A DNA stretch of 30,930 nt from an uncultured Faecalibacterium sp. (GCA_934539245.1 CAKTCK010000022.1:1-30930), one strand, 5' to 3'; positions 1 through 8,479 are shown, numbered from the stretch's first letter. Made by a program: numbers and translations. Notes: generated from the letters alone by a model not told the origin.

Positions 1-588
1 CGGCTGGATGCTACATTGTCTGCCATCCGGCAGGGCGGCTCTGAAAAGAGCCGTATCCTGCATGAAATGCTGTATGCAGACCTCGGCATCAAGGACATCC
101 GCATTACCGGCTCCAAGGACGAACCGATCATCTCTGCCCTGCACACGCTAGATTCCGGGGAGGGCACTTCCAAGGGATTCTGGCTTCCTCTTGGGCTGGA
201 ATCGGTCGGCACACAGCGTTTCTTCTCCCGCATCGGAATGTGGCTCACCGCACTGGAATCCGGGGCTGTGCTGGTCGTAGACGAGATCGAATCCAGTATG
301 CACCCGCTTCTGACCCGGCATCTGATCGAGATGGTGCAGGATGCCGCCATTAACACAAACCATGCGCAGCTCATCTTCACCACCCACGATACCGGACTTC
401 TCGACCTGACTTTGCTGCGGCGCGATCAGATTTGGTTTGCAGAGAAGAACGAAAAGACCATGCAGACCGATATTTACGCCCTGACCGAGTTTTCTCCCCG
501 GAAAGGCGAGAACATCTCCAAGGGCTATTTACAAGGTCGCTATGGTGCGATTCCGTTCATTGGAGGGGATGCAGCATGGGCAGAATAA
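1..588 (+). CDS. AAA family ATPase, C-terminal part (RloA/AbiLi-like), partial
   Basis: The frame is open from base 1 with no start, so this is the 3' end of a longer gene. The visible 195 residues carry a Walker B motif (VLVVDEIESSMHP) and a downstream IFTTHDTGLL segment typical of the ABC/SMC-like ATPases of the AAA_15/AAA_21 type found in anti-phage systems (OLD, RloA, AbiLi, PARIS AriA). The Walker A motif must lie upstream of the window. The stop overlaps the start of the RloB gene by 13 nt, so the two are translationally coupled and probably form one ATPase/effector system. Seen: the Walker B and the overlap. Known: such ATPases act as sensors for a partner effector. Inferred: a defence role. 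Confidence 0.85.
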   Translation, partial: RLDATLSAIRQGGSEKSRILHEMLYADLGIKDIRITGSKDEPIISALHTLDSGEGTSKGFWLPLGLESVGTQRFFSRIGMWLTALESGAVLVVDEIESSMHPLLTRHLIEMVQDAAINTNHAQLIFTTHDTGLLDLTLLRRDQIWFAEKNEKTMQTDIYALTEFSPRKGENISKGYLQGRYGAIPFIGGDAAWAE

Positions 589-1199
589 AAGAGATCAGCC
601 GCAAGTCTGTTCACACCAGAAAGCGCAACCCGGTGGTGTATCTCATCTGTGAGGGCAGTGAAACCGAGATCCGCTATTTCAAACGTTTCCGCAGCCGAGG
701 GTGCAATATTGATATTATCCCGATTTCTTCGCAGTATAAGTCTGCTGATAGACTTGTGCAAAAGGCCAAGGCAACGATGGGCAATAATCCATACTACCCG
801 GAAGATGGTGACTCCATCTGGTGCGTATTTGACCGTGACGATAACTCCAACGAGGTTCTTCTGCGTGCCAAACAGTCCGCCCAAAAGGAAGGCTATCATC
901 TGGCCTACTCCAATCCATCTTTCGAGTTGTGGTTCCTGCTGCACTTTGTAAATCAGCAAGCAGAGGTCGAGGATTGTCAAGCATTGATTCACTTACTGAA
1001 ACAATCGAACAGAATCCCCGATTATGAGAAGAACAAGGATTACTTTGACGCTTTGAAGCCTTTGCAGGCAACTGCAATTCAGCGAGCGAAAGCTCGTGCT
1101 GACCAAGTTCAGAAGCAGGGTCTCGAACCGATTTCACGGCAGAGCAATCCGTTGACAACGGTTTGGGAACTGGTAGAGTATTTGAACTCTAAGATTTGA
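576..1199 (+). CDS. rloB: RloB family protein (TOPRIM-like effector)
   Basis: This 207-residue protein starts at ATG 576, with a GGAGGGG ribosome site about 8 nt upstream. An in-frame reading could extend further upstream but would lie wholly inside the ATPase gene. It carries the RloB signatures: an early ICEGSETE strand (residues 24-31), FDRDD (85-89) and SNPSFELWFLLHF (112-124). The glutamate plus the D-x-D pattern matches TOPRIM metal-binding nucleases. RloB was named as an R-linked ORF in type I restriction loci, and AAA/RloB pairs resemble AbiL. Here it overlaps the ATPase gene and sits a few genes from a type III R-M operon. A nuclease role for this protein is inferred. Confidence 0.88.
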   Translation: MGRIKEISRKSVHTRKRNPVVYLICEGSETEIRYFKRFRSRGCNIDIIPISSQYKSADRLVQKAKATMGNNPYYPEDGDSIWCVFDRDDNSNEVLLRAKQSAQKEGYHLAYSNPSFELWFLLHFVNQQAEVEDCQALIHLLKQSNRIPDYEKNKDYFDALKPLQATAIQRAKARADQVQKQGLEPISRQSNPLTTVWELVEYLNSKI

Positions 1200-1208
1200 A
1201 AATACAGC

Positions 1209-1249
1209 AAAGCCCACAGGTCAGATTTTATATCCAGCCTGCGGGCTTT
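1209..1249. terminator. Bidirectional terminator between convergent rloB and ASCH genes
   Basis: Arms 1209-1220 and 1238-1249 pair over 11 of 12 positions (AAAGCCCaCAGG with CCTGcGGGCTTT) around a 17-nt loop. The stem sits between two convergent genes, and U-rich sequence follows on either strand. Confidence 0.6.
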
Positions 1250-1254
1250 ATATA

Positions 1255-1632
1255 TTATGATTCGTTTAGATATATAAAAGACTGCGGCACATGAGTAATG
1301 CCATAGTCTTTTAATGTCTTTGGCTCTTTATACGCTTTAACGTTCTTGAGCTTATAGGCCACCGCTACTTCTTTGTTTTTATAATATTCTCTGAAAAAAG
1401 ATACCGGAATTCCTGAGCCTTGTTTGGTTTTTTTCCAGATCTCAGTAGGCGGTCCTACTAAAATATCTTCAATTTCTGCTTCTCCTACAACTTGACTTTG
1501 GGGAGCAGTTGCATAAAATATGATTTTCCTTATATCATCACGACATTTTCGAGTACGGAATTCATATTTTTTTGTTCCTTCAATAATCATCTCTGCATAT
1601 TGAGGTTTAATCGATAATAACATTGCTGACAT
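1255..1632 (-). CDS. ASCH domain (PUA-like) protein
   Basis: A small 125-residue protein. The start at 1632 is preferred over a longer reading because a GGGA ribosome site lies 7 nt upstream and because it gives a 26-nt overlap with the GNAT gene. It consists almost entirely of an ASCH fold: LLSIKPQYAEMIIEGTKKYEFR (residues 5-26) contains the G-x-K-x-x-E-x-R motif, followed by IIFYATAP and VVGEAEIEDI strands. ASCH proteins bind RNA; one (E. coli YqfB) hydrolyses N4-acetylcytidine, and another is reported as a ribonuclease. It is the last gene of the five-gene mod operon. Substrate unknown; family assignment fairly sure. Confidence 0.8.
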   Translation of the reverse strand: MSAMLLSIKPQYAEMIIEGTKKYEFRTRKCRDDIRKIIFYATAPQSQVVGEAEIEDILVGPPTEIWKKTKQGSGIPVSFFREYYKNKEVAVAYKLKNVKAYKEPKTLKDYGITHVPQSFIYLNES

Positions 1633-2704
1633 CAATATTTCCCTTTTCCAAGATACTTTTAAATGCCGTTGAATCAAGCGAAATCAATGAAGGATATTGA
1701 TTGCTTCCCCAGTATCCGTTTTGTTCAAGCCAGTCCATATTTACATTATTTCCTTCACCAAAATATCCATAGTAGAGCATTTCGATAACGAGTACATTTC
1801 GGTCACTGACATACCGTTCTCTCAATTCCTCTGGATTAAACACCGATTTATTACCGATTTTACCTAGCAAAGTCTCAAAAGGCATCAAATACGTCCAGTT
1901 TTCTTTTGCTTGTATGATTTTTGTTACCACACAGAAAGACGTGATACACGAACGATATCGTTTTCCCTGCCCAGCTGTATACTTGCGATAGATAAGCACT
2001 GGATCACCTACACCATACGGCGGCTTGGAATACTGTGCGCCAACATATATTTTGCTAAGACCATTGCTCACATTCATGGCCACGGCATTTTGCAATGTAT
2101 TATTTCTCAATTCAGAATATGGAAACATCGTATCATGGTAAGTATCATTGATGATAAGATACCCTGAAGACTCAAAATTGGGGTTAATAAATGGGAAAGA
2201 TTTATAGGGGTCACTATAATCAATATTATGACGATTCTTTATATAAACACCTTCTCCATTCAAATTGAACCCAACTTTATTAAACCCGAACTTTTCAAGC
2301 TGAGAAATCAGCAAATCCTGCTTATCAAATGCCGTAACATAGATTTCATCGGTTCCGGATTTTTGCCATTTCCATAGAACCAATCCAATCGCACCCTCAC
2401 CCAATCGCTGACCTCGAAAGCGTTCCGCAATTTTCATGGTGCTAATTTTGATACGATTGCAAGCAGCAAGTATGCCACTTTTTAGTTCAATCGGTTCATT
2501 TTCGTTTTTTATACAGATAAAAGCACCTAGCCCCTGTTCATCATTAAAAACAAGTGCCGTTCTTCCTTCTTGTGCCTTCTTTGCAAACCAAACAGAAAAT
2601 CCCGTAGAAGACGCATTGCCGGGATAGTCGGATTTTAAGCTATCAAAGAACGGGTCATTCAAGTTGATTTCGCTAAACTTACGGAGTGAAAATTTTCCAG
2701 CCAC
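1607..2704 (-). CDS. GNAT N-acetyltransferase fused to a PUA/ASCH-like C-terminal domain
   Basis: A 365-residue protein starting at GTG 2704, with AAGGAGG 7 nt upstream. Residues about 50-150 are a GNAT fold: RFRGQRLGEG (95-104) is the acetyl-CoA-binding R/Q-x-x-G-x-G loop, followed by VTAFDKQDLLISQLEKFGF, the usual last GNAT helix-strand. Residues about 218-340 (YVGAQYSKPPYGVGDPVLIY onward) look like a PUA/EVE/ASCH-type barrel. The acetyl acceptor is unknown, but the C-terminal domain suggests a nucleic-acid target. The gene follows the AlbA_2 gene by 24 nt and overlaps the ASCH gene. The GNAT call is good; the C-terminal domain call is moderate. Confidence 0.75.
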   Translation of the reverse strand: MAGKFSLRKFSEINLNDPFFDSLKSDYPGNASSTGFSVWFAKKAQEGRTALVFNDEQGLGAFICIKNENEPIELKSGILAACNRIKISTMKIAERFRGQRLGEGAIGLVLWKWQKSGTDEIYVTAFDKQDLLISQLEKFGFNKVGFNLNGEGVYIKNRHNIDYSDPYKSFPFINPNFESSGYLIINDTYHDTMFPYSELRNNTLQNAVAMNVSNGLSKIYVGAQYSKPPYGVGDPVLIYRKYTAGQGKRYRSCITSFCVVTKIIQAKENWTYLMPFETLLGKIGNKSVFNPEELRERYVSDRNVLVIEMLYYGYFGEGNNVNMDWLEQNGYWGSNQYPSLISLDSTAFKSILEKGNIDVSNVIID

Positions 2705-2728
2705 AAAAATTCCTCCTTTTTATGCAAT

Positions 2729-3964
2729 TTAATTTTCTTCCTTTAGTAATTCCATTGTAAACGGAGAATCAATATAACCCAAATTAAAAAACTTAGAATG
2801 GAACAACTTTCCATACAGCTCAGTTGCATTACATTTGACTTTCATCTCATCAAAGTAACGACGATCAATCAACAAATAATCATTTTTAGGATAACGGCTG
2901 CTTTCGATTATTAAATTATTTCCATATTTCTGTTCATGCTTATTAAGATAGCCTTCCAACGTCTGTTTTCCCGGATTACTTCGCGCAAGCATGTCATATA
3001 CTGGAATGAACTGCTTTAGCACAGTCAATTTTTCATACTTATACGTATATACAAATTCTTTTGGAAGTGCTTCCTGAAAAATCATTGAATAAATTTTTTG
3101 GTAGACTAGCCCCAAACAATAAATGAATATTGAGATATCTACTTGACAAGAATTAGGGTCGGCATTTAAGAGTATTCTCCCACGAGCACTCCCATCTGGA
3201 AACACCTCCATAAAATTGTGAATTCCAGCATTCATGGGGCACGAATTTCCGTCTTGGTCTTTTGCCATAAATTCTCCAACACTAAACAAATAAGAAGCAC
3301 CCACACGTGAAATGCTAAAATTTTTATTTATAGTTCGAATATACTCTGCAATTTTCTCCAGATCAGCCGTTTGATATTTTTTCCAGAGTACCGATTTATC
3401 CGATGATGCCATAAAAAATCCAAAGTCCAAATATGCGAATACATTTTGAGGAAAATTTGAGTCTATTTCGAGCGATGGAAGTTCAATAATATTTTTTATT
3501 CTTATCAGTTCATCTTTTCTCTTCTGGTATAACTGATCCAATTTTATCGACTCTTTTATTGGAAATGAACCAGATGACACTCGCTCGTAAATATCGCCAC
3601 GATTTGTAATGTATGGCGGTGTTGCACCTTCCTCAATTTTTATAACAAAAATATGCTTTCCCTTTGATGTGAATTTTTTGACATCAAAGTTTGGAATCGG
3701 CGTAATACTGTCATGAATCGTAATGTGAATTCTTTGCTCTGTCCATTTTTTACAACCTCCGATAGTCTTATCATCATTAACGCCCAGAAGAATATATCCA
3801 CCATAAGTATTCGCAAACGCTGAAATTTCCTTAATTAGCTTTTTCGGTTCCTCATCATCCGACTTGAATTCAAAAAAGAAATTTTCATCGCCTGATTCAG
3901 ACAAGAATTTTTCGATATCACGAAATCGAAGTTTATCCCAAGGCTTATTATTGATATTGACCAT
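2729..3964 (-). CDS. Schlafen/AlbA_2 (divergent AAA_4) domain protein
   Basis: A 411-residue protein starting at ATG 3964, with GAGGTGG 8 nt upstream. The N-terminus has the AlbA_2/Schlafen core: FEFKSD (31-36), EISAFANTYGGYILLGV (46-62) and a later GDIYERVSSGSFP strand. In this family the acidic residues and the E-x-K-like FEFKSD pattern can support RNA cleavage (Schlafens), while other members are ATP-binding regulators. The rest has no domain I recognise. It lies 59 nt downstream of res, on the same strand, in the mod-res operon. It is AT-rich compared with mod and res, which suggests separate acquisition. Function inferred only: an accessory effector or regulator. Confidence 0.78.
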   Translation of the reverse strand: MVNINNKPWDKLRFRDIEKFLSESGDENFFFEFKSDDEEPKKLIKEISAFANTYGGYILLGVNDDKTIGGCKKWTEQRIHITIHDSITPIPNFDVKKFTSKGKHIFVIKIEEGATPPYITNRGDIYERVSSGSFPIKESIKLDQLYQKRKDELIRIKNIIELPSLEIDSNFPQNVFAYLDFGFFMASSDKSVLWKKYQTADLEKIAEYIRTINKNFSISRVGASYLFSVGEFMAKDQDGNSCPMNAGIHNFMEVFPDGSARGRILLNADPNSCQVDISIFIYCLGLVYQKIYSMIFQEALPKEFVYTYKYEKLTVLKQFIPVYDMLARSNPGKQTLEGYLNKHEQKYGNNLIIESSRYPKNDYLLIDRRYFDEMKVKCNATELYGKLFHSKFFNLGYIDSPFTMELLKEEN

Positions 3965-4023
3965 CGTTGTTCCACCTCTTTCATCGCTCTAATCAGATTC
4001 TAAACAGAAGTTACAATTGAGCC

Positions 4024-6651
4024 TTACAACTCCTTTAACAGCGTCAAAAACTCATCAAAGCGATATGCTCCCTCCATTTTCAAATCTTTATTCTGGAACA
4101 CCATATAATAGCGGTATGCCTGCTTGCCAGCGGCATCCTGCCATGCACGACCCAGCCGAATCTTCTCTCTGGACTCTGCATTTTCCAGCTGGTCGCCTTT
4201 GGTTTCAATCAGCAAAATCTTTCCGCTGGTCGTGCGGACGATAAAATCCGGGTAATGGTTGCGGAAGCCGTTCAAGCAGAACGAGAACTTGTTACGCTCC
4301 GGGTTGCGATGCCACCAGCGGATATTGTCCATGTTGGTCATTGCCAGAGCCATTTTGTATTCCAGCCCATCCATCTTGCCCTCAGTCTGGTACAGGCTCT
4401 TGCTCATTGAAGAAGTGCTATCCGGGAGGGTGATATACTCCGTCAACTGAAAGCGGGGTTCACATACGATTTTCTCCGTTTCCAGCCACTTGTAGAAGTT
4501 TTCTCGTGCAGTTTCCTCTTGAAGCTGCATGACGTATGCACGAATTTTTGCTGCAAAGCTAACAGGCATCCGTTCCAGCGCGTCCAGCTCTTCGCGGTTC
4601 ATATTATCCACGATACCATCGACATAACGCCGCAGTTCATTATCATCCACCGCGTTCATCTTGCAAAGGCTCTTGTGGATAATATCCTTGCAGATACGCA
4701 GTTTATCCTCGCCCGGAAGCAGCGGAAACTGCCTGTTCATGTACTGCTGATAATCATCTTTCAGCTTGGAGATACGCGGTGTCGTGGTATCGCGGTCTTC
4801 CAAATCGACCTGCGCCAAATCGTCGTCCAGATGGCCGAAGTCGATTGCGCTGGGTTTTCCCTTTAACGTAAAGTTGCTGAGCAGGTTTTCCTTTGAGAGT
4901 TCTTCGCTGTCGTACAGCGAGAAAAGCGATGGCTGTACTTTTAGGCAGAATTTCGGAAGTTTGAGGGTGCGCACATCTTCCAGAAATTCTGGATTTACAT
5001 GGGAAACATCCACTTTGTCCTGCACCTCCAGCGGCAAATCGCTCAACGGGTCATTCTGGTGCTGCTGCATAGCAACATCAAAATCGTTCTGTTCCTTTTC
5101 AGAGCGGTCAAAAATATCCTGCACCGAGGGAGAAACACTTGTCTTTGCCAATGTGTTTCCCAACAATGTCGGGTCGAAATCCAAAAAATCTTCCTCTTCC
5201 GCCGATGCCGCAGGCATTGCTTCGTTTGTCGGCTGTGCCGGGAAGATGGTCTGCTCCACTTTGGGCAGCGGCTCGACCGGGGCAGCTTCTTCCTGCACAC
5301 GGTAATCGTGGTCAGTGAAGCCTGCGTTATTCAAGCCCTTGACGATGCCGTCCAGCGTACGCTTGAAGTCCGCAGACGAGGTCAGAACATACGAGGTATT
5401 CAGGATCGGAGAAGAATGTTTCCGGGTATAAGGCAGGCGCAGAATACGCCCCACGATTTGCTCCACATCCACCTGACTGGTGCGGTTCGCCAGCGAAGCA
5501 AGGATATACGCAAAGGGACAGTCCCAACCCTCTTTCAAGGCATTGACTGTAATGATAAAGCGAACCGGACACTTTTCCGACAGCAAATCCACATTTTTCA
5601 ACTCGTTGATCTCCGCCGTCTTGATGGCAATTTGCTCTGCCGGAATATGGGCCGCAATCAGGCGTTGACGCAGTTTTTCAAAGGTCGTTGCATTTTCTTT
5701 GCCCTTGGGCTGTGCTTGAAACAGCACGATAGGGCGAATATAGCTGCCGCCCTTTTCGTAGGCATCTTTTGCGTGAATTTCCAGTGTCCGCTGCATCTCG
5801 ATGGCATCATGCAGCACATCCTGCTGGCTGTTGCGATTCATCACGATAACGGGCAGCTTGACCATGTTCTCGCGTTTCAAGTGAATCGCATCCACAATGG
5901 AGATGATATTGGTTTCCTTAGTGGGCGTTGCCGTCAGATCCAGCACAAAGCAGGGGTTGAAGTTCTGCAGCATCTGCTTGCTCAAGTTGCTGCGCGCATG
6001 GTGGCTTTCGTCCACGATGACCAACGGATGCAGCTGATTGATGACCTGCATCAAGGCGGTCGGGTCGGTATCTTCCAGCGGCATATCAGGTTCGCCCAGT
6101 GCATTTGCCAGCGCAACAAGGCTGCTGTTCTCCTGCTTGGCCTTGAGCTGTTCCTTCTTGCCACGGAACGAATCGCAAGACAGCACCATGATGGAAAGCT
6201 GCTCGTTGACCGTAGAGATATTGAAGTGCTGCCCCATCAAAAGCTGTTCTTTGGTATACACTTCTACACGGCTGCCAAAGGCAACATCAATTTTCTGGCG
6301 GTAAGGATGTGCAGGGTCACGCAATGCAGCCAAGGTCTGGGTCAGGATAGCATCTGACGGGACCAGCCACACCACCGCACGGCGTTTTACCACGCCCAGT
6401 GCGGAGAAAATCGGCTCGATGGCATTTGCAGCCAAAAATGTTTTGCCGCCGCCCGTAGGAACCTTCAGGCAGACATTCGGCACACCGGGCAGAAGATTCT
6501 GATACTTGGGCATTCCGCCAAATCCGACTTTTACATCTTTCTCCTGCCAGAGACGGGTGTAGGCCATTTCGATGTTCTTTGTCTGCATCAGGATTTCCAG
6601 ATAGCGTTCCAAATCCCGAATGACGGCTTTCTGATAATTTTTCAATTCCAT
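4024..6651 (-). CDS. res: Type III restriction enzyme Res subunit (helicase-nuclease)
   Basis: An 875-residue protein starting 14 nt after the mod stop; its GGAGG ribosome site overlaps that stop region. It has superfamily 2 helicase motifs in order: PTGGGKT (65-71), DESHH (214-218), TAT (240-242), then a C-terminal helicase lobe ending in QIVGRILRLPYTRK. The extreme C-terminus has a PD-(D/E)xK nuclease: D802, E816 and K818 in the PDF...ETK segment. This is full length for Res. With Mod it would form the ATP-dependent complex that cuts DNA after meeting two unmethylated head-to-head sites. All key residues are present, so it should be active. Confidence 0.95.
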   Translation of the reverse strand: MELKNYQKAVIRDLERYLEILMQTKNIEMAYTRLWQEKDVKVGFGGMPKYQNLLPGVPNVCLKVPTGGGKTFLAANAIEPIFSALGVVKRRAVVWLVPSDAILTQTLAALRDPAHPYRQKIDVAFGSRVEVYTKEQLLMGQHFNISTVNEQLSIMVLSCDSFRGKKEQLKAKQENSSLVALANALGEPDMPLEDTDPTALMQVINQLHPLVIVDESHHARSNLSKQMLQNFNPCFVLDLTATPTKETNIISIVDAIHLKRENMVKLPVIVMNRNSQQDVLHDAIEMQRTLEIHAKDAYEKGGSYIRPIVLFQAQPKGKENATTFEKLRQRLIAAHIPAEQIAIKTAEINELKNVDLLSEKCPVRFIITVNALKEGWDCPFAYILASLANRTSQVDVEQIVGRILRLPYTRKHSSPILNTSYVLTSSADFKRTLDGIVKGLNNAGFTDHDYRVQEEAAPVEPLPKVEQTIFPAQPTNEAMPAASAEEEDFLDFDPTLLGNTLAKTSVSPSVQDIFDRSEKEQNDFDVAMQQHQNDPLSDLPLEVQDKVDVSHVNPEFLEDVRTLKLPKFCLKVQPSLFSLYDSEELSKENLLSNFTLKGKPSAIDFGHLDDDLAQVDLEDRDTTTPRISKLKDDYQQYMNRQFPLLPGEDKLRICKDIIHKSLCKMNAVDDNELRRYVDGIVDNMNREELDALERMPVSFAAKIRAYVMQLQEETARENFYKWLETEKIVCEPRFQLTEYITLPDSTSSMSKSLYQTEGKMDGLEYKMALAMTNMDNIRWWHRNPERNKFSFCLNGFRNHYPDFIVRTTSGKILLIETKGDQLENAESREKIRLGRAWQDAAGKQAYRYYMVFQNKDLKMEGAYRFDEFLTLLKEL

Positions 6652-6665
6652 AAGAGCCGTCCTCC

Positions 6666-8246
6666 TTACACTCGCGCAATGTCGCGCGGAATTTTCTTAA
6701 ACGTGATGCCAAACCGCAGCAAGTCGCTCTCACTCAATGCACAGCGGTCAGCATAAATCAGATAGTTTTCCGATTTTTCCGGGATGGTAGACAAAAAGGC
6801 ATAGTCCAACACGCACATCTGGTCTGGCTCGTAGTAGAAATAGTAAGCGGTGCAGTTGTTTTCGCCGAGGAAATATGGGTTTTCGTTCTGTTGATTCACC
6901 GCAGGTTTCTTCGTTTCCGTATACCAGATATAGTCACGGATTTTGTCTATGCCGATGCTTTCATTCAAGTTGCCATCCGGCAGAAGCAGCCGCTCGCCCA
7001 GTTCGTAGTAACTGAAATTGCCACCAGTGCCTTCTACGGCGTTCTTGTCTTTGCCATAGCCGTTGATCACACGCTTCACACGTTCAGCAGTTGTAGTATC
7101 GGCATACCGTTCCATCTCAACGAGCACAAACTTGCGATGCCCTTTATCTTCCTTATTGGCATTTAGAACGGCATGAGCAGTTGTGCCTGACCCCGCAAAA
7201 GAGTCGAGAACAACATCGCCATCTTTCGTTATCCATTTGATAATTCTTTCGATAAGAAGAACATTTTTCTCAGTATCAAATCCAGCATACGAGCCAGAAA
7301 GGAGAATATCCATCCAGTTATCACTTAATAATTTTCCTGTCTGTGGTGGTACATAATATTGAATTGTACCCTTTTCGTTCTTTCTGACAAAATCCATCTT
7401 TTCATTAGTTGCCATAAGATGGTCAATATAAAAATCATCTATCGACATTGATGCTGCATAGTTCGATAAGTAATTTTCATAATTTTGCATTGCTTTTGTG
7501 GCTCGTCCAATCTCCCATCTCCACTGGCCTGATTCAGGCGTGACGCCAAAAATTTCATACCGCATGGTAGGGCGATCCGTTCCGCGCCAGAATGTATCCC
7601 ATTTTCCTGCCTTATCAGCTTCAAACCCTTTTGACAACTTCGGCAACTTAGCTTGAGGATTTTTTGAGTACAGATAAATATACTCATGTCCTAACGAAAG
7701 CGACTGAACTTCGTCAAATTGAGCCTGAACATTTTTAATTCCACGACGAACTGCAATACAGTTTCGGAAATTGGCAGAGCCAAAAATCTCATCCATAATG
7801 CATCGGAGATAAGCATATTCAAAAACATCAATGCTAACAAAAATAAAACCATCATCCGCCAGCAACTTCTGTAGTAGCATCAGCCGAGGATACATCATGC
7901 AGAGCCACTTGTCATGGCGTGTCAAATCCTCGCCTTCTTTACCAACGACTTCGCCCAGCCACTTTTGAATATGTGGGTCGTTGACATTATCGTTGTAGCA
8001 CCACTTCTCATTTCCAGTGTTGTAAGGAGGATCGATGTAGATACACTTCACCCGTCCCTCATACTGCGGCAGCAGAGCTTTCAGGGCTTCCAGATTATCA
8101 CCGTGGATAATCATGTTATCACTGCCGTTGTCCTCGGTGTGCTTGCCCATTTCGTCAAAGCTATACTGCCGTTCCAACACACGGAACGGCACTTCCTGAT
8201 GGTGATTGACAACTTTGCTTTTTCCGATCCATTCCAAAGTAGGCAT
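6666..8246 (-). CDS. mod: Type III DNA adenine methyltransferase Mod subunit
   Basis: A 526-residue protein. The start at 8246 (MPTLEW) is set by a GGAG site 8 nt upstream; the open frame runs further up but has no ribosome site and crosses the likely promoter. It has the beta-class order: catalytic DPPYNTG (72-78) first and the SAM-binding DSFAGSG (348-354) second. The middle region (about 160-330) is the target-recognition part and sets the DNA sequence modified. Mod alone methylates one strand; with Res it forms the restriction complex. It is first in the leftward operon mod-res-AlbA_2-GNAT-ASCH. No phase-variable simple repeat is visible. Confidence 0.95.
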   Translation of the reverse strand: MPTLEWIGKSKVVNHHQEVPFRVLERQYSFDEMGKHTEDNGSDNMIIHGDNLEALKALLPQYEGRVKCIYIDPPYNTGNEKWCYNDNVNDPHIQKWLGEVVGKEGEDLTRHDKWLCMMYPRLMLLQKLLADDGFIFVSIDVFEYAYLRCIMDEIFGSANFRNCIAVRRGIKNVQAQFDEVQSLSLGHEYIYLYSKNPQAKLPKLSKGFEADKAGKWDTFWRGTDRPTMRYEIFGVTPESGQWRWEIGRATKAMQNYENYLSNYAASMSIDDFYIDHLMATNEKMDFVRKNEKGTIQYYVPPQTGKLLSDNWMDILLSGSYAGFDTEKNVLLIERIIKWITKDGDVVLDSFAGSGTTAHAVLNANKEDKGHRKFVLVEMERYADTTTAERVKRVINGYGKDKNAVEGTGGNFSYYELGERLLLPDGNLNESIGIDKIRDYIWYTETKKPAVNQQNENPYFLGENNCTAYYFYYEPDQMCVLDYAFLSTIPEKSENYLIYADRCALSESDLLRFGITFKKIPRDIARV

Positions 8247-8266
8247 GGTGTTTTCTCCGTTTCTCT

Positions 8267-8282
8267 GTGAAAGTTCTTTCAC
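8267..8282. promoter_or_regulatory. Candidate operator at the mod transcription start
   Basis: GTGAAAGttCTTTCAC is a perfect 7-bp inverted repeat with a 2-nt centre. It covers the expected start of transcription from the promoter at 8288-8316, a place where a bound repressor would block mod. No dedicated regulator gene is seen nearby. Inference from position and symmetry. Confidence 0.4.
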
Positions 8283-8287
8283 GTTTA

Positions 8288-8316
8288 ATAATAACAAGTT
8301 AGGCGGCAAAGCGCAA
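8288..8316 (-). promoter_or_regulatory. Promoter of the mod-res operon
   Basis: On the minus strand, TTGCGC (8316-8311), a 17-nt spacer and TATTAT (8293-8288) give a good sigma-A promoter 40 nt upstream of the mod start. Confidence 0.55.
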
Positions 8317-8440
8317 CGGTTCCGGCAAAGAAATACAAGTTCGATAAACAAAATTGTAAGTCGCAAAAGCGTTTTGCAAAAACGCGCAGCCTGCATCGGT
8401 ACGGTGCAGATCTGAAAGGGTTTGGGATTTCCCAACAAGT

Positions 8441-8479
8441 ATTTTGCAACGCAAAATAAGCAGATGTATATACGTCTGC
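8441..8479. promoter_or_regulatory. Two palindromes upstream of the hydrolase promoter
   Basis: ATTTTGC-AAC-GCAAAAT (8441-8457) is a perfect 7-bp dyad. GCAGATGTATATACGTCTGC (8460-8479) is a 20-bp palindrome apart from one T-G pair. Both lie in the 328-nt divergent gap between mod and the hydrolase gene, 33-70 nt above the hydrolase -35 box. They could be regulator binding sites. Confidence 0.35.

Noticed and set aside
4999..6357. 452-codon open frame on the plus strand
   Set aside because: It is entirely antisense to res, whose helicase and nuclease motifs are intact, and it has no ribosome site; an effect of GC-rich codon use.
6666..8246. Phase-variable mod gene
   Set aside because: I looked for tetra- or pentanucleotide tracts or homopolymers able to shift the frame and saw none.
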